Source of the DNA: a virus
Reading direction: 5' to 3' (one strand)
DNA: 27,608 bases
Virus record (IMG/VR): IMGVR_UViG_3300034072_000776
Location: 1-27,608 of that record
Of the stretch, positions 22,509 to 27,608 are shown in pieces. Within the stretch, counting starts at the first letter, position 1, and every line of letters begins with the position of its first letter. Under the pieces are notes generated by a model, which worked only from the letters and a program-made list of their open reading frames with translations, did not search any database and was not told the DNA's origin. The translations under genes and the position numbers were made by a program.

Positions 22509-22596
22509 ACCACTCAATTGCTTTTTGTAATCCATAATCTAGAGAGTTTTTACATCTCTCTTTTGGGTCATTGACTCCACCACTTAGTTTTGAGAA
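22489..22596 (-). pseudogene. possible relic of an NDP-sugar dehydratase/epimerase C terminus
   Basis: Between the membrane-protein gene and the RmlC-like gene the minus strand holds a frame without a start codon. It ends in NSLDYGLQKAIEWYERNRN, which matches the usual end of extended SDR nucleotide-sugar enzymes (SLEEGLxKxIEWYxxN). It runs into the RmlC coding start in another frame and stops at 22489. I read it as a fragment left by a deletion or recombination at the edge of the cassette. The missing DdhB-type dehydratase would be a natural source. Short length makes chance similarity possible. Confidence 0.4.
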
Positions 22597-22602
22597 ACTA
22601 AG
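22583..22602 (-). other. hairpin at the end of the membrane-protein gene
   Basis: CTTAGTTT, four-base loop, AAACTAAG: a perfect 8-bp stem containing the gene's stop codon. No T-run follows on the minus strand, so it is not a standard terminator; it may protect the mRNA 3' end. Confidence 0.5.
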
Positions 22603-22817
22603 AAAAGTTGTATAAGTTTTGGTATTTCAATTGCAGCATAAAAACCACAAAGAACTAATATATCCCAAAACTTATATTTGAGTGCAAAAGGAACTACGAA
22701 AGCATTTCCTATACACTTTACTAATAATCCAGATTTTGGATCTCCCCATAACAGAAAAAAGTATCCTGATAAGAGGAGAATATTTCCAATGTATCGCAAT
22801 ACATCAGTGTTTTTCAT
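22584..22817 (-). CDS. small multi-helix membrane protein (77 aa)
   Basis: MKNTDVLRYIGNILLLSGYF... contains three hydrophobic stretches (about 9-24, 36-47 and 51-73), with charged turns GDPKSG and KYKFWD between them, giving two or three membrane helices. I recognise no domain by name, although the layout resembles small conserved cyanophage membrane proteins. An 8-bp hairpin overlaps its stop codon. Function unknown. Confidence 0.7.
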   Translation of the reverse strand: MKNTDVLRYIGNILLLSGYFFLLWGDPKSGLLVKCIGNAFVVPFALKYKFWDILVLCGFYAAIEIPKLIQLFLVSQN

Positions 22818-22843
22818 AAGGGGTTTGCTCCCGACCAGTGCTG

Positions 22844-23110
22844 TTATAGACCATCCGTGTCTTCGTCATCATCTTTTACATAAGCAGGGACTCTATCAGG
22901 ATCTAACCAGCAGGTGTAGTCATGATCCTCCATAGCAGTCATAAGTTGCATTTCATTATCTAGAAGATACATATCCCTATATCGACCAGTGTAGGAATCT
23001 ACTTTTTGGATACGATAATCAGGTTTGCTATTAATTTCAAGAATACCAACTTGAACGTATCGATAAGGAAAACGCTCAAGAAGCACAGTGGGTTTCCTGA
23101 CAACTTTCAT
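22844..23110 (-). CDS. conserved small hypothetical protein (88 aa)
   Basis: 88 residues, soluble. It starts MKVVRKPTVLLERFPYRYVQ, has a beta-rich middle (VGILEINSKPDYRIQKVDSY) and ends in a very acidic tail (KDDDEDTDGL). It is joined to the preceding gene by ATGA and lies downstream of the consensus promoter at 23349. No domain recognised. Confidence 0.72.
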   Translation of the reverse strand: MKVVRKPTVLLERFPYRYVQVGILEINSKPDYRIQKVDSYTGRYRDMYLLDNEMQLMTAMEDHDYTCWLDPDRVPAYVKDDDEDTDGL

Positions 23111-23325
23111 CAGGCAACCTCAACCGCTTCAAGATCTTGTGCGATATAATCAATCAACATTTCATAATCGTCAAGGGGGTCACCAGAAAATACGACACCT
23201 TCATTTTCATAAAAGCGACGGACCTTTTTATAAAGTTTCGGATTCTTTACATCAAGGTAGATTTCCCCGTTAGCAGCAAGACGAAGAGTGCTAACATCTT
23301 TCTTGAATTTTGTAATCAGAGACAT
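23110..23325 (-). CDS. conserved small hypothetical protein (71 aa)
   Basis: 71 residues, MSLITKFKKDVSTLRLAANG followed by a basic region (KNPKLYKKVRRFYENEG) and an acidic end (AQDLEAVEVA). First gene after the consensus promoter at 23349-23377, so it is likely expressed early and strongly. The transcription start near 23342 gives a 17-base leader without a clear Shine-Dalgarno site. Function unknown. Confidence 0.72.
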   Translation of the reverse strand: MSLITKFKKDVSTLRLAANGEIYLDVKNPKLYKKVRRFYENEGVVFSGDPLDDYEMLIDYIAQDLEAVEVA

Positions 23326-23348
23326 TGTTTTGTGCTATTTACTCAAAT

Positions 23349-23377
23349 ATTATAAGGGTTTTGAGTGTCTATGTCAA
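23349..23377 (-). promoter_or_regulatory. consensus sigma70-type promoter
   Basis: TTGACA (23377-23372), exactly 17 bases, TATAAT (23354-23349). It drives the genes at 23325 and below, toward the glycan operon. No clear terminator lies between here and that operon, so this may also be its promoter. Confidence 0.88.
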
Positions 23378-23410
23378 GTGGTCCAGTTTTTAAAGTGGAC
23401 AACTTTGCCA

Positions 23411-23418
23411 TATTTATC
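23411..23418 (-). promoter_or_regulatory. late-promoter-like octamer
   Basis: GATAAATA on the minus strand, overlapping the end of the 2OG oxygenase gene and about 35 bases upstream of the -35 box at 23372. It fits the NATAAATA late motif; a single-base variant of TATAAATA. Confidence 0.3.
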
Positions 23419-23977
23419 TCCATTTTGGACCTTCAAACCAAGCAGCTAGACTGTGCCGTATTCCACTTGAAACAGAATCTGCTTGATGATATGTGAAAGA
23501 AGGGAAGAATATTACTGTTCCCTGTTGTTTAATTTCAATAGGATCTGGATACTGCAAACAACCAAATAATCTCAAGTCTCCACCCTCATATTCAGATGGA
23601 TCAGTCAATTGAACTACAGCACTTAATTTTCTATGTCTTGGCGAATTATTAATCCAAAATACATCTTGATGTTTTCCATAACAACCATTATAACTTCCAT
23701 CATATTCTGCTAATTGAATATAATCTAAATTATCAATATCAAATCCAAACCATTCTTCGTTTGCTATTTTTTCCATTTCCCATAAGGCATTATAAAGTTC
23801 AGGAAAAATATCTGAATAAATCCAAGCAATTTTACTTTTTCGATACCCTTCATTACTTGTAGATCCATCTTCTCCAAGATTTGGATCTTGAAATTGAAGA
23901 TTTTTAGACCTTTCTATAATTGATTGGCAATAATCTGGAGAAAAATACGATTTAAAATAGCACCACTCACCTTTCAT
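23414..23977 (-). CDS. 2OG-Fe(II) oxygenase (PKHD/PiuC-like)
   Basis: 187 residues with the full facial triad: H103 and D105 in GKHQDVFW, H164 in TYHQAD, and the 2OG-binding R174 in SGIRHSLAAWFEGP. EYEGGDLRLFG and GTVIFFPSFTYH are standard for the classical P4Hc-type phage oxygenases, which hydroxylate a protein or nucleic-acid residue using O2 and 2-oxoglutarate. It differs from the two DUF6445-type proteins near the left end. Many cyanomyoviruses carry this type. Substrate unknown. The start overlaps the stop of a 40-residue membrane-peptide gene (ATGA). Confidence 0.9.
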   Translation of the reverse strand: MKGEWCYFKSYFSPDYCQSIIERSKNLQFQDPNLGEDGSTSNEGYRKSKIAWIYSDIFPELYNALWEMEKIANEEWFGFDIDNLDYIQLAEYDGSYNGCYGKHQDVFWINNSPRHRKLSAVVQLTDPSEYEGGDLRLFGCLQYPDPIEIKQQGTVIFFPSFTYHQADSVSSGIRHSLAAWFEGPKWR

Positions 23978-24096
23978 ATACTTTTTTTACTATGTATAAC
24001 CATAATTCCAAGAATAGGAACGACAATAATGCCAAATCCACAGAGACCCAACCATATTGGACTTGCTGCGAGTGTCTCTACAATATGAAAAATCAT
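23974..24096 (-). CDS. one-helix membrane peptide (40 aa)
   Basis: Frame from ATG at 24096 to TGA at 23974: MIFHIVETLAASPIWLGLCG followed by FGIIVVPILGIMVIHSKKSI, one long hydrophobic helix with a basic C-terminal anchor. ATGA overlaps with genes on both sides support translation. Function unknown. Confidence 0.6.
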   Translation of the reverse strand: MIFHIVETLAASPIWLGLCGFGIIVVPILGIMVIHSKKSI

Positions 24097-24290
24097 CTTC
24101 CTCTCCAATTCTTGTATTCAAAGTAAAAGTATTGGTCTACCTCATCAAGACCGCTCAGAGGGGCATCTACACCCCACTCAGACCACTCTAAACAAAACTG
24201 CCTGATATCGTGATTGTTTATGATTGAGTGCCCGTGTATTCTCACAAACGATGACATAGCAAAATGATATTTCTTACTGTGGGTAGGCAT
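24093..24290 (-). CDS. small hypothetical protein (65 aa)
   Basis: 65 residues, MPTHSKKYHFAMSSFVRIHG followed by an acidic, aromatic half (LEWSEWGVDAPL, DQYFYFEYKNW). Soluble, histidine-rich at the start. It is coupled by ATGA to the next gene and overlaps the end of the 28-residue peptide gene by 17 bases. No domain recognised; unknown function. Confidence 0.65.
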   Translation of the reverse strand: MPTHSKKYHFAMSSFVRIHGHSIINNHDIRQFCLEWSEWGVDAPLSGLDEVDQYFYFEYKNWRGR

Positions 24291-24360
24291 TGTGAAGTCC
24301 CCAGTTTATGAATAGAGCAATTGCCGAAAAAAGTAAAATGGCAGATATGGAAGTTTTCAT
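24274..24360 (-). CDS. one-helix membrane peptide (28 aa)
   Basis: MKTSISAILLFSAIALFINW plus a short tail, preceded by a strong Shine-Dalgarno site (GGAGG, about 6 bases before ATG at 24360). The start overlaps the stop of the gene upstream (TAATG). One membrane helix; a signal-peptide-like fragment is the other reading. Confidence 0.6.
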   Translation of the reverse strand: MKTSISAILLFSAIALFINWGLHNAYPQ

Positions 24361-24485
24361 TACATTCCTCCGTTTCTAAATCCGACTATGTATCCGATAA
24401 TAACTCCACACATAAATGCTATAAACATATAAAGCATATGTGAAGCAAACTCAATGAATAATAACCAGTCCGTCGTCGTAATCAT
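24360..24485 (-). CDS. one-helix membrane peptide (41 aa)
   Basis: ATG at 24485 opens MITTTDWLLFIEFASHMLYM followed by FIAFMCGVIIGYIVGFRNGG, with glycine-spaced small residues (GVIIGYIVG) suited to helix packing. An internal ATG would give only 25 residues. It overlaps the acidic 44-residue gene by 35 bases in another frame. Function unknown. Confidence 0.55.
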   Translation of the reverse strand: MITTTDWLLFIEFASHMLYMFIAFMCGVIIGYIVGFRNGGM

Positions 24486-24585
24486 CGTCCTCATAAGTAG
24501 ATGGCTCTTCAAATAATTCAATCATTTTTTGTTTCAAAACTATTTCTTGCAATTCTTGCAAATCTTCTTCTGTTAAACTTATCAT
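24451..24585 (-). CDS. acidic small protein (44 aa)
   Basis: MISLTEEDLQELQEIVLKQK then an acidic end with YEDDDYDDG. It is a helical, glutamine- and glutamate-rich N terminus with a strongly acidic tail. ATGA overlap with the gene upstream. Function unknown. Confidence 0.55.
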   Translation of the reverse strand: MISLTEEDLQELQEIVLKQKMIELFEEPSTYEDDDYDDGLVIIH

Positions 24586-24761
24586 TTGTCCTTTAAAAGT
24601 TCTTCTAGTCTTTTACGCATACTGGAACTTTCTTGTTTCATATAGTCTCTGAGTGAATATCCTCTTTGACCTTTCATGATACAATTTCCCTGATAAAACA
24701 TAGTACCAGCAAATACTAAAAGGAAAATAATTCCTATTATTTCAGGGTAATGTCTAACCAT
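24582..24761 (-). CDS. membrane-anchored small protein (59 aa)
   Basis: ATG at 24761 gives 59 residues: an N-terminal membrane helix (HYPEIIGIIFLLVFAGTMFY) followed by a basic, helical cytoplasmic part (SSSMRKRLEELLKDK). It overlaps the upstream gene by 25 bases and the downstream gene by 4 (ATGA). The anchor-plus-charged-tail layout suggests a small regulator or adaptor at the membrane, which is only a guess. Confidence 0.6.
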   Translation of the reverse strand: MVRHYPEIIGIIFLLVFAGTMFYQGNCIMKGQRGYSLRDYMKQESSSMRKRLEELLKDK

Positions 24762-24940
24762 GGGAATATGGGAGGAATAACACCTACAAGTCTTAAAAGT
24801 CCCTCAGCAAATAAAGCAAGAACAACCCAACCAACGCACATAGAAATAATGGAAGCATTCCGATTGTGCCTTCGTATAGCAGCATCAATCATCTCCTGAA
24901 CTTCATACCTACTCACAAACTCATCATTTTCATGAATCAT
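24737..24940 (-). CDS. membrane-anchored small protein (67 aa)
   Basis: 67 residues: a charged N-terminal half (MIHENDEFVSRYEVQEMIDA, then AIRRHNRNA) and a C-terminal hydrophobic segment (IISMCVGWVVLALFAEGLLRLVG region, about 31-53). Single membrane helix, likely N-terminus in the cytoplasm. ATGA overlap with the 49-residue gene upstream. Function unknown. Confidence 0.68.
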   Translation of the reverse strand: MIHENDEFVSRYEVQEMIDAAIRRHNRNASIISMCVGWVVLALFAEGLLRLVGVIPPIFPWLDITLK

Positions 24941-25086
24941 TTTTCATCTCCAAGAAACTTTGCTAAAGGGTCTCTTCGGGTCTTTACAATTTCAACTGCT
25001 CTTTTATAAAACATATTGTTTAGATTTCCAGAAGCTTCGAAAGTTTCCTTGATCTTCACCCAATTATCGTAGGTGTGTTGATCCAT
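24937..25086 (-). CDS. small hypothetical protein (49 aa)
   Basis: Frame from ATG at 25086 to TGA at 24937, encoding MDQHTYDNWVKIKETFEASG followed by a basic helix (MFYKRAVEIVKTRRDPLAKF). Soluble. First gene after the -35/-10 candidate at 25113-25140 and head of the small-gene train down to 23.97 kb. Function unknown. Confidence 0.6.
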   Translation of the reverse strand: MDQHTYDNWVKIKETFEASGNLNNMFYKRAVEIVKTRRDPLAKFLGDEK

Positions 25087-25112
25087 AGGTTTTAGGTTGA
25101 ATACTACTAGTT

Positions 25113-25140
25113 ATGCTAGTGAGTAATTCTACTGTGTCAA
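25113..25140 (-). promoter_or_regulatory. possible promoter of the small-gene train
   Basis: A perfect TTGACA (25140-25135) is followed after 16 bases by TAGCAT (4 of 6 matches to TATAAT). It is placed correctly, about 30 bases before the first ATG, but the -10 is weak. Confidence 0.45.
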
Positions 25141-25169
25141 GTTTGTGTTGATACAAAAATATAGATTAA

Positions 25170-25194
25170 AAAAATATAAAATTTGTTACAAATT
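25170..25194 (-). terminator. weak intrinsic terminator after the zinc-ribbon gene
   Basis: AATTTG, three-base loop, CAAATT, then a T-rich stretch with seven consecutive T residues. The stem is all A-T except one pair, so strength is doubtful. Confidence 0.4.
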
Positions 25195-25450
25195 ATCTTA
25201 TTTCAAAATCCAATCGTCTTACTTTTCTCTGACGACGTGCTTCTTGCCACATAATGTCTTCGTTAGTCAAAACATTATTTTTAGATTTAATATTATATGA
25301 ATTTAACATAACAACTTGTGATAGATCATTTGCAGATATCTTATCACCACGAATAGTTGCCATATTATGACAACCACAAGTCACCGTTTTATTTTGATGC
25401 CCCTCTATCTCCTTTCCACAGGAGCGGCATCTTATTCTAATGTTTTCCAT
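25193..25450 (-). CDS. zinc-ribbon-like small protein (85 aa)
   Basis: 85 residues. The N terminus has two cysteine knuckles, CRSCGKE (Cys 8 and 11) and TCGCHN (Cys 25 and 27), the spacing of a small zinc ribbon. A conserved-looking MATIRGDKISANDLSQVVML segment and a basic C terminus (EARRQRKVRRLDFE) follow. Nucleic-acid binding is plausible but not shown. I recall similar cyanophage proteins but no function. A perfect late-promoter octamer lies 34 bases before the ATG, directly after tRNA-Val. Confidence 0.72.
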   Translation of the reverse strand: MENIRIRCRSCGKEIEGHQNKTVTCGCHNMATIRGDKISANDLSQVVMLNSYNIKSKNNVLTNEDIMWQEARRQRKVRRLDFEIR

Positions 25451-25483
25451 CTGTATAATCAGTTATACTTCTTCAATTTTTTT

Positions 25484-25491
25484 TATTTATA
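25484..25491 (-). promoter_or_regulatory. T4-type late promoter after tRNA-Val
   Basis: Exact TATAAATA on the minus strand, starting at the base next to the 3' end of the tRNA-Val gene and about 34 bases before the zinc-ribbon ATG. Confidence 0.6.
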
Positions 25492-25563
25492 TGGGCGAAG
25501 AGGGATTCGAACCCCCGACTGCCTCGGTGTAAACGAGGAACTCTACCACTGAGTTATTCGCCC
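25492..25563 (-). tRNA. tRNA-Val (anticodon UAC)
   Basis: 72 bases with a 7-bp acceptor stem (GGGCGAA/TTCGCCC), a D-arm with AGTGGTA loop, an anticodon stem CCTCG/CGAGG with loop TTTACAC (anticodon at 25529-25531), and a T-arm with TTCGAAT. The discriminator is A, and CCA is not encoded. It reads GUA-type codons, which are favoured in AT-rich phage genes over a more GC-rich host. Confidence 0.96.
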
Positions 25564-25570
25564 TAAAAAG

Positions 25571-25735
25571 TCAAGATTGACTTAAAAGGTATTCTACCGT
25601 ATTTGCTACATCATTCATAGCATCACGAAGATTTTCTCTTTGACCCGATTCTTGCTTACGAATCGGTCTTGAACTATCAGTGAGAGTCCAACGCCACTGA
25701 TTCATATCCTTACAATACCACAAATTAATTTTCAT
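25571..25735 (-). CDS. small hypothetical protein (54 aa)
   Basis: Frame from ATG at 25735 to TGA at 25571: MKINLWYCKDMNQWRWTLTD followed by a basic middle (RPIRKQESGQRENLRDAM) and a helical end. The tryptophan-rich start looks like a small beta-hairpin. It overlaps the upstream gene by 11 bases and ends 7 bases before tRNA-Val. I recognise the general pattern from cyanomyovirus small proteins, without a known role. Confidence 0.65.
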   Translation of the reverse strand: MKINLWYCKDMNQWRWTLTDSSRPIRKQESGQRENLRDAMNDVANTVEYLLSQS

Positions 25736-25880
25736 TCTTCGATTGCTCTAGTTTAATCCAATTAATTAGAGCATTGATTTCCATTTTTTTCTCTTCAGTA
25801 AAATCAAATTGTTTATTGAAGAGATAAAAATCAAGTGCTTCAACAGCAAGTTTTCTATCTTTTTGGGAAATAAGAGACAT
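25725..25880 (-). CDS. small helical hypothetical protein (51 aa)
   Basis: ATG at 25880 is preceded by a near-perfect Shine-Dalgarno site (AGGAGG) and a consensus promoter about 22 bases further up. It encodes MSLISQKDRKLAVEALDFYL followed by FNKQFDFTEEKKMEINALIN and a charged end, all helical and soluble. Early, strong expression is likely. Function unknown. Confidence 0.72.
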   Translation of the reverse strand: MSLISQKDRKLAVEALDFYLFNKQFDFTEEKKMEINALINWIKLEQSKNEN

Positions 25881-25901
25881 AAACCTCCTAACTCGTTTCT
25901 T

Positions 25902-25930
25902 ATTATACTAAAAAAGGGAGTTGTTGTCAA
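25902..25930 (-). promoter_or_regulatory. consensus sigma70-type promoter inside the porin terminator
   Basis: TTGACA (25930-25925), exactly 17 bases, TATAAT (25907-25902). The -35 box is formed by the stem and loop of the porin terminator, and its T-run lies in the spacer. Confidence 0.85.
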
Positions 25931-25935
25931 CCCCC
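25910..25935 (-). terminator. intrinsic terminator of the porin gene
   Basis: An 8-bp stem with one G-T pair (GGGGGTTG/CAACTCCC, loop ACAA) is followed by six T residues, 24 bases after the porin stop codon. Confidence 0.82.
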
Positions 25936-25958
25936 CAATTCACACTATGTAGTGATTA

Positions 25959-27428
25959 TCAGAACTTAAAGGTTGTCTGAATTACACCGCCCCAATTAGA
26001 GGAGTTGCCAACAAGACGCTGGTTGTCACTACCGTAGATGATAGCAGGAGTGACACTGATGTTATCAGACACTTGATACTTGTAGAAAAATTCAAGCATC
26101 GTGGACTTCTCAAGGTTAGAACCAGTAGGTGCTTGACCAATAGCAACACCAGCGGAGTTGCCATCAACAAACACATCATCCCAAGTCAGACCAGCAAACC
26201 AGGATTGGCTGTTGGTAGCAGCACTCTTAGTACCACTCACGGTATTCCAACCATAACCACCAGAGATGGAGGGAACCCAACCAGATTGGGTTGGTTGCCA
26301 ATATGCGTTCAGAGCATATCCATTGGAGGTTTGACCAGGAACCAGAGTGCCCGAAGCACCATTCAGACCATTATAGGTGCGAACACGGGTGCCTTCTGTG
26401 CCATAACGATATCCGAAAGCAGCACCCCAGTTAGTACCGCGATATCCAACTTGTGCCAAAGTATTCAGAGCACCAGAGCGATCAAACTCACCAGTCGAAC
26501 TATCAGCACCGTTTTGTGCCACATAGTTTACACCAGCAACAAGACCTTTCTTACCATACTGGATACCAAAACCAGAACCAGTTGCCTTGTTATAAACACC
26601 AGGAGCACCAGCAACAGCAAAGAAGTCAAGAATACCAGACTTATATGCGGTAGGCATCCAAGCAATTTCAGTGTTACGAACCAGAGCACCAGCAGTCAGA
26701 GTTGCTTTGTTATTGAAAGCAGGGAACTGATAGTACAGACGGTCGATTACAACTTCGTTGCCACTATCACCAGTGGTGTTGTCTGCCTTATCCAGTTTGA
26801 AGATAGATGAACTGGAACCGAAAGGATTGCTGCTGAAGTTAGCAGAACGTAGACGGGTCTTGAGAAGATCTTTACCAGTGAATGAGGTATCCAGGTTCAA
26901 ACGCAGGTCATAGTTGAATGCAGTATGAGTTACATCACCTTTCTTGGTTTGATACTTATCAACACCACCGATTACGAAGTTTGCTTCACCACGCAGTTTG
27001 GTAGTGGTAGAGAATTGGGTTGCTTCAAGTTCTGTAACTTGTGCTTCCAGACCATCTACACGACCTTTGAGAACTGCGAGTTCGGCAGCAAACTCATTAG
27101 CAAGACGCTTGAGTTCGTCAGTGACTTCAGTTACACGATCAAGGCAAGCATTCAGAAGTGCTGCTGCCTCATAGCGAGTCATAGCACGACCACCACGGAA
27201 AGTGCCGTTAGGATATCCTGCTACGCAACCATATTGCTCTACAAGATTGCTAAGTGCCTGATATGCCCAATCGGTTGGTTGGACATCGGAGAATTGAGTA
27301 ACACTCGTAACCTGTTCTGAGGAAGTATATTGGTTGACTGCTGCCATATTAAGATCTGCGGCATTCGCAGCAACAGGAGCAACCATTCCCAGAGCAACAG
27401 GTGCGAGCATCAGTTGTTTGAGTTTCAT
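25959..27428 (-). CDS. outer-membrane porin with SLH domain (cyanobacterial Som/OprB type)
   Basis: 489 residues. A signal peptide (1-23, cleavage after ANA) is followed by an SLH domain (about 46-95: FSDVQPTDWAYQAL, GYPNGTFRGGRAMTRYEAAA, with cysteines at 68 and 95). Next come a coiled coil (about 96-138: ELKRLANEFAAELAVLKGRV) and a long beta-barrel ending in TTFKF, whose terminal Phe is the BAM insertion signal. This is the plan of cyanobacterial Som-type porins (the OprB carbohydrate-selective/iron-uptake porin family): the SLH domain binds the peptidoglycan layer and the barrel lets solutes cross the outer membrane. The gene looks more GC-rich than its neighbours, like psbA. It is probably host-derived and appears complete. 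It has its own terminator and a possible late promoter. Confidence 0.94.
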   Translation of the reverse strand: MKLKQLMLAPVALGMVAPVAANAADLNMAAVNQYTSSEQVTSVTQFSDVQPTDWAYQALSNLVEQYGCVAGYPNGTFRGGRAMTRYEAAALLNACLDRVTEVTDELKRLANEFAAELAVLKGRVDGLEAQVTELEATQFSTTTKLRGEANFVIGGVDKYQTKKGDVTHTAFNYDLRLNLDTSFTGKDLLKTRLRSANFSSNPFGSSSSIFKLDKADNTTGDSGNEVVIDRLYYQFPAFNNKATLTAGALVRNTEIAWMPTAYKSGILDFFAVAGAPGVYNKATGSGFGIQYGKKGLVAGVNYVAQNGADSSTGEFDRSGALNTLAQVGYRGTNWGAAFGYRYGTEGTRVRTYNGLNGASGTLVPGQTSNGYALNAYWQPTQSGWVPSISGGYGWNTVSGTKSAATNSQSWFAGLTWDDVFVDGNSAGVAIGQAPTGSNLEKSTMLEFFYKYQVSDNISVTPAIIYGSDNQRLVGNSSNWGGVIQTTFKF

Positions 27429-27459
27429 ATAGTTTGTTAAGAATTACAACTACAAGGTT

Positions 27460-27467
27460 TATTTAGA
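27460..27467 (-). promoter_or_regulatory. late-promoter-like octamer before the porin gene
   Basis: TCTAAATA on the minus strand, one mismatch to TATAAATA, 32 bases before the porin ATG. No sigma70-type boxes are evident here. Confidence 0.35.
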
Positions 27468-27468
27468 C

Positions 27469-27487
27469 GCTCCAGGAATTATGGAGC
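27469..27487 (-). other. hairpin between tRNA-Gly and the porin gene
   Basis: Perfect 6-bp stem GCTCCA/TGGAGC with a 7-base loop, one base from the tRNA 3' end. No T-run follows. It may mark tRNA 3' processing or cap the porin mRNA. Confidence 0.45.
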
Positions 27488-27488
27488 A

Positions 27489-27560
27489 AGCGGAATAGGG
27501 GATTCGAACCCCTGACGTTCAGCTTGGAAGGCTGACATTCTACCACTGAATTAATTCCGC
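27489..27560 (-). tRNA. tRNA-Gly (anticodon UCC)
   Basis: 72 bases: acceptor stem GCGGAAT/ATTCCGC, D-loop AGTGGTA, anticodon stem TCAGC/GCTGA with loop CTTCCAA (anticodon UCC), and T-arm with TTCGAAT. The discriminator is U, as usual for bacterial tRNA-Gly, and CCA is not encoded. It reads GGA codons. Confidence 0.96.
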
Positions 27561-27565
27561 AAGTG

Positions 27566-27583
27566 TGGGAGATTGCTCTCCCA
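27566..27583. other. hairpin upstream of tRNA-Gly
   Basis: Perfect 6-bp stem TGGGAG/CTCCCA with a 6-base loop, six bases from the tRNA 5' end at the window edge. Possibly part of a tRNA precursor or the end of an upstream gene outside the window. Confidence 0.4.
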
Positions 27584-27608
27584 ACGCACTTCCTTCGCAC
27601 AAGAGGAA

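Noticed and set aside
23378-23401. Hairpin GTCCA...TGGAC after the 2OG oxygenase gene
   Set aside because: Only 5 bp with a mismatch beyond and no T-run; not a convincing terminator.
26073-26810. Plus-strand frame of 245 codons opposite the porin
   Set aside because: Long only because of codon bias in the GC-richer porin gene; Ser/Thr-rich shadow translation without domain character.
27561-27608. Third tRNA at the right edge
   Set aside because: The TGGGAGAGC string resembles a D-arm, but there is no T-arm or acceptor stem within the window.

Overview
The window looks like part of a T4-like marine cyanophage genome (a cyanomyovirus, probably infecting Synechococcus). The evidence is an uninterrupted psbA, two high-light-inducible (hli) genes, short tRNA genes, host-type -35/-10 promoters, T4-type late promoters (TATAAATA), and long runs of tiny genes joined by ATGA or TAATG overlaps. 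Every gene I can support lies on the minus strand, so transcription runs from high to low coordinates. Most of the DNA is AT-rich. psbA and the porin gene are visibly richer in G and C, which suggests host ancestry. No virion, replication, integrase or CRISPR genes are present.

Layout in order of transcription. (1) 27.6-25.2 kb: tRNA-Gly(UCC), an outer-membrane porin gene with an SLH domain, a terminator that overlaps a promoter, two small genes, tRNA-Val(UAC), a late promoter and a zinc-ribbon gene. (2) 25.1-22.6 kb: a train of very small genes, many with one membrane helix, plus a classical 2OG-Fe(II) oxygenase and three conserved small genes. (3) 22.5-9.0 kb: a near-continuous glycan operon. 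It starts with nucleotide-sugar genes (RmlC/AscE-like epimerase, SDR reductase, Fe-S dehydratase of the RfbH/DdhC type, sugar nucleotidyltransferase). Next come a HAD phosphatase and a DeoD-type purine nucleoside phosphorylase, a tandem pair of glycosyltransferase-like proteins, and two methyltransferases among GT-B-like proteins. It ends with YibB-type, GT4, GT11 fucosyltransferase, GT6 and GT25 genes. (4) 8.95-5.7 kb: the photosynthesis module. It holds an hli gene with a consensus promoter, two tiny genes, a second hli, a terminator, a small gene, and psbA with its own consensus promoter. A terminator/promoter composite and a free-standing homing endonuclease gene follow. (5) 5.7-0.07 kb: a metallophosphoesterase, small genes, and a second glycan block (2OG-type oxygenase, UDP-galactopyranose mutase, GT2-TPR protein, second 2OG-type oxygenase, GT2-methyltransferase fusion).

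How the genes may work together. The glycan blocks would let the phage make or decorate a complex surface glycan. Possible components are galactofuranose (from the mutase), a 3,6-dideoxyhexose related to CDP-ascarylose, and an alpha-1,2-fucosylated galactose extended by a GT6 enzyme. That last part has the enzyme logic of a histo-blood-group H to A/B antigen and is the most striking inference here. The photosynthesis module would keep photosystem II working during infection. The regulatory DNA is very compact: two -35 boxes contain the stop codon of the preceding gene, and two promoters overlap intrinsic terminators.
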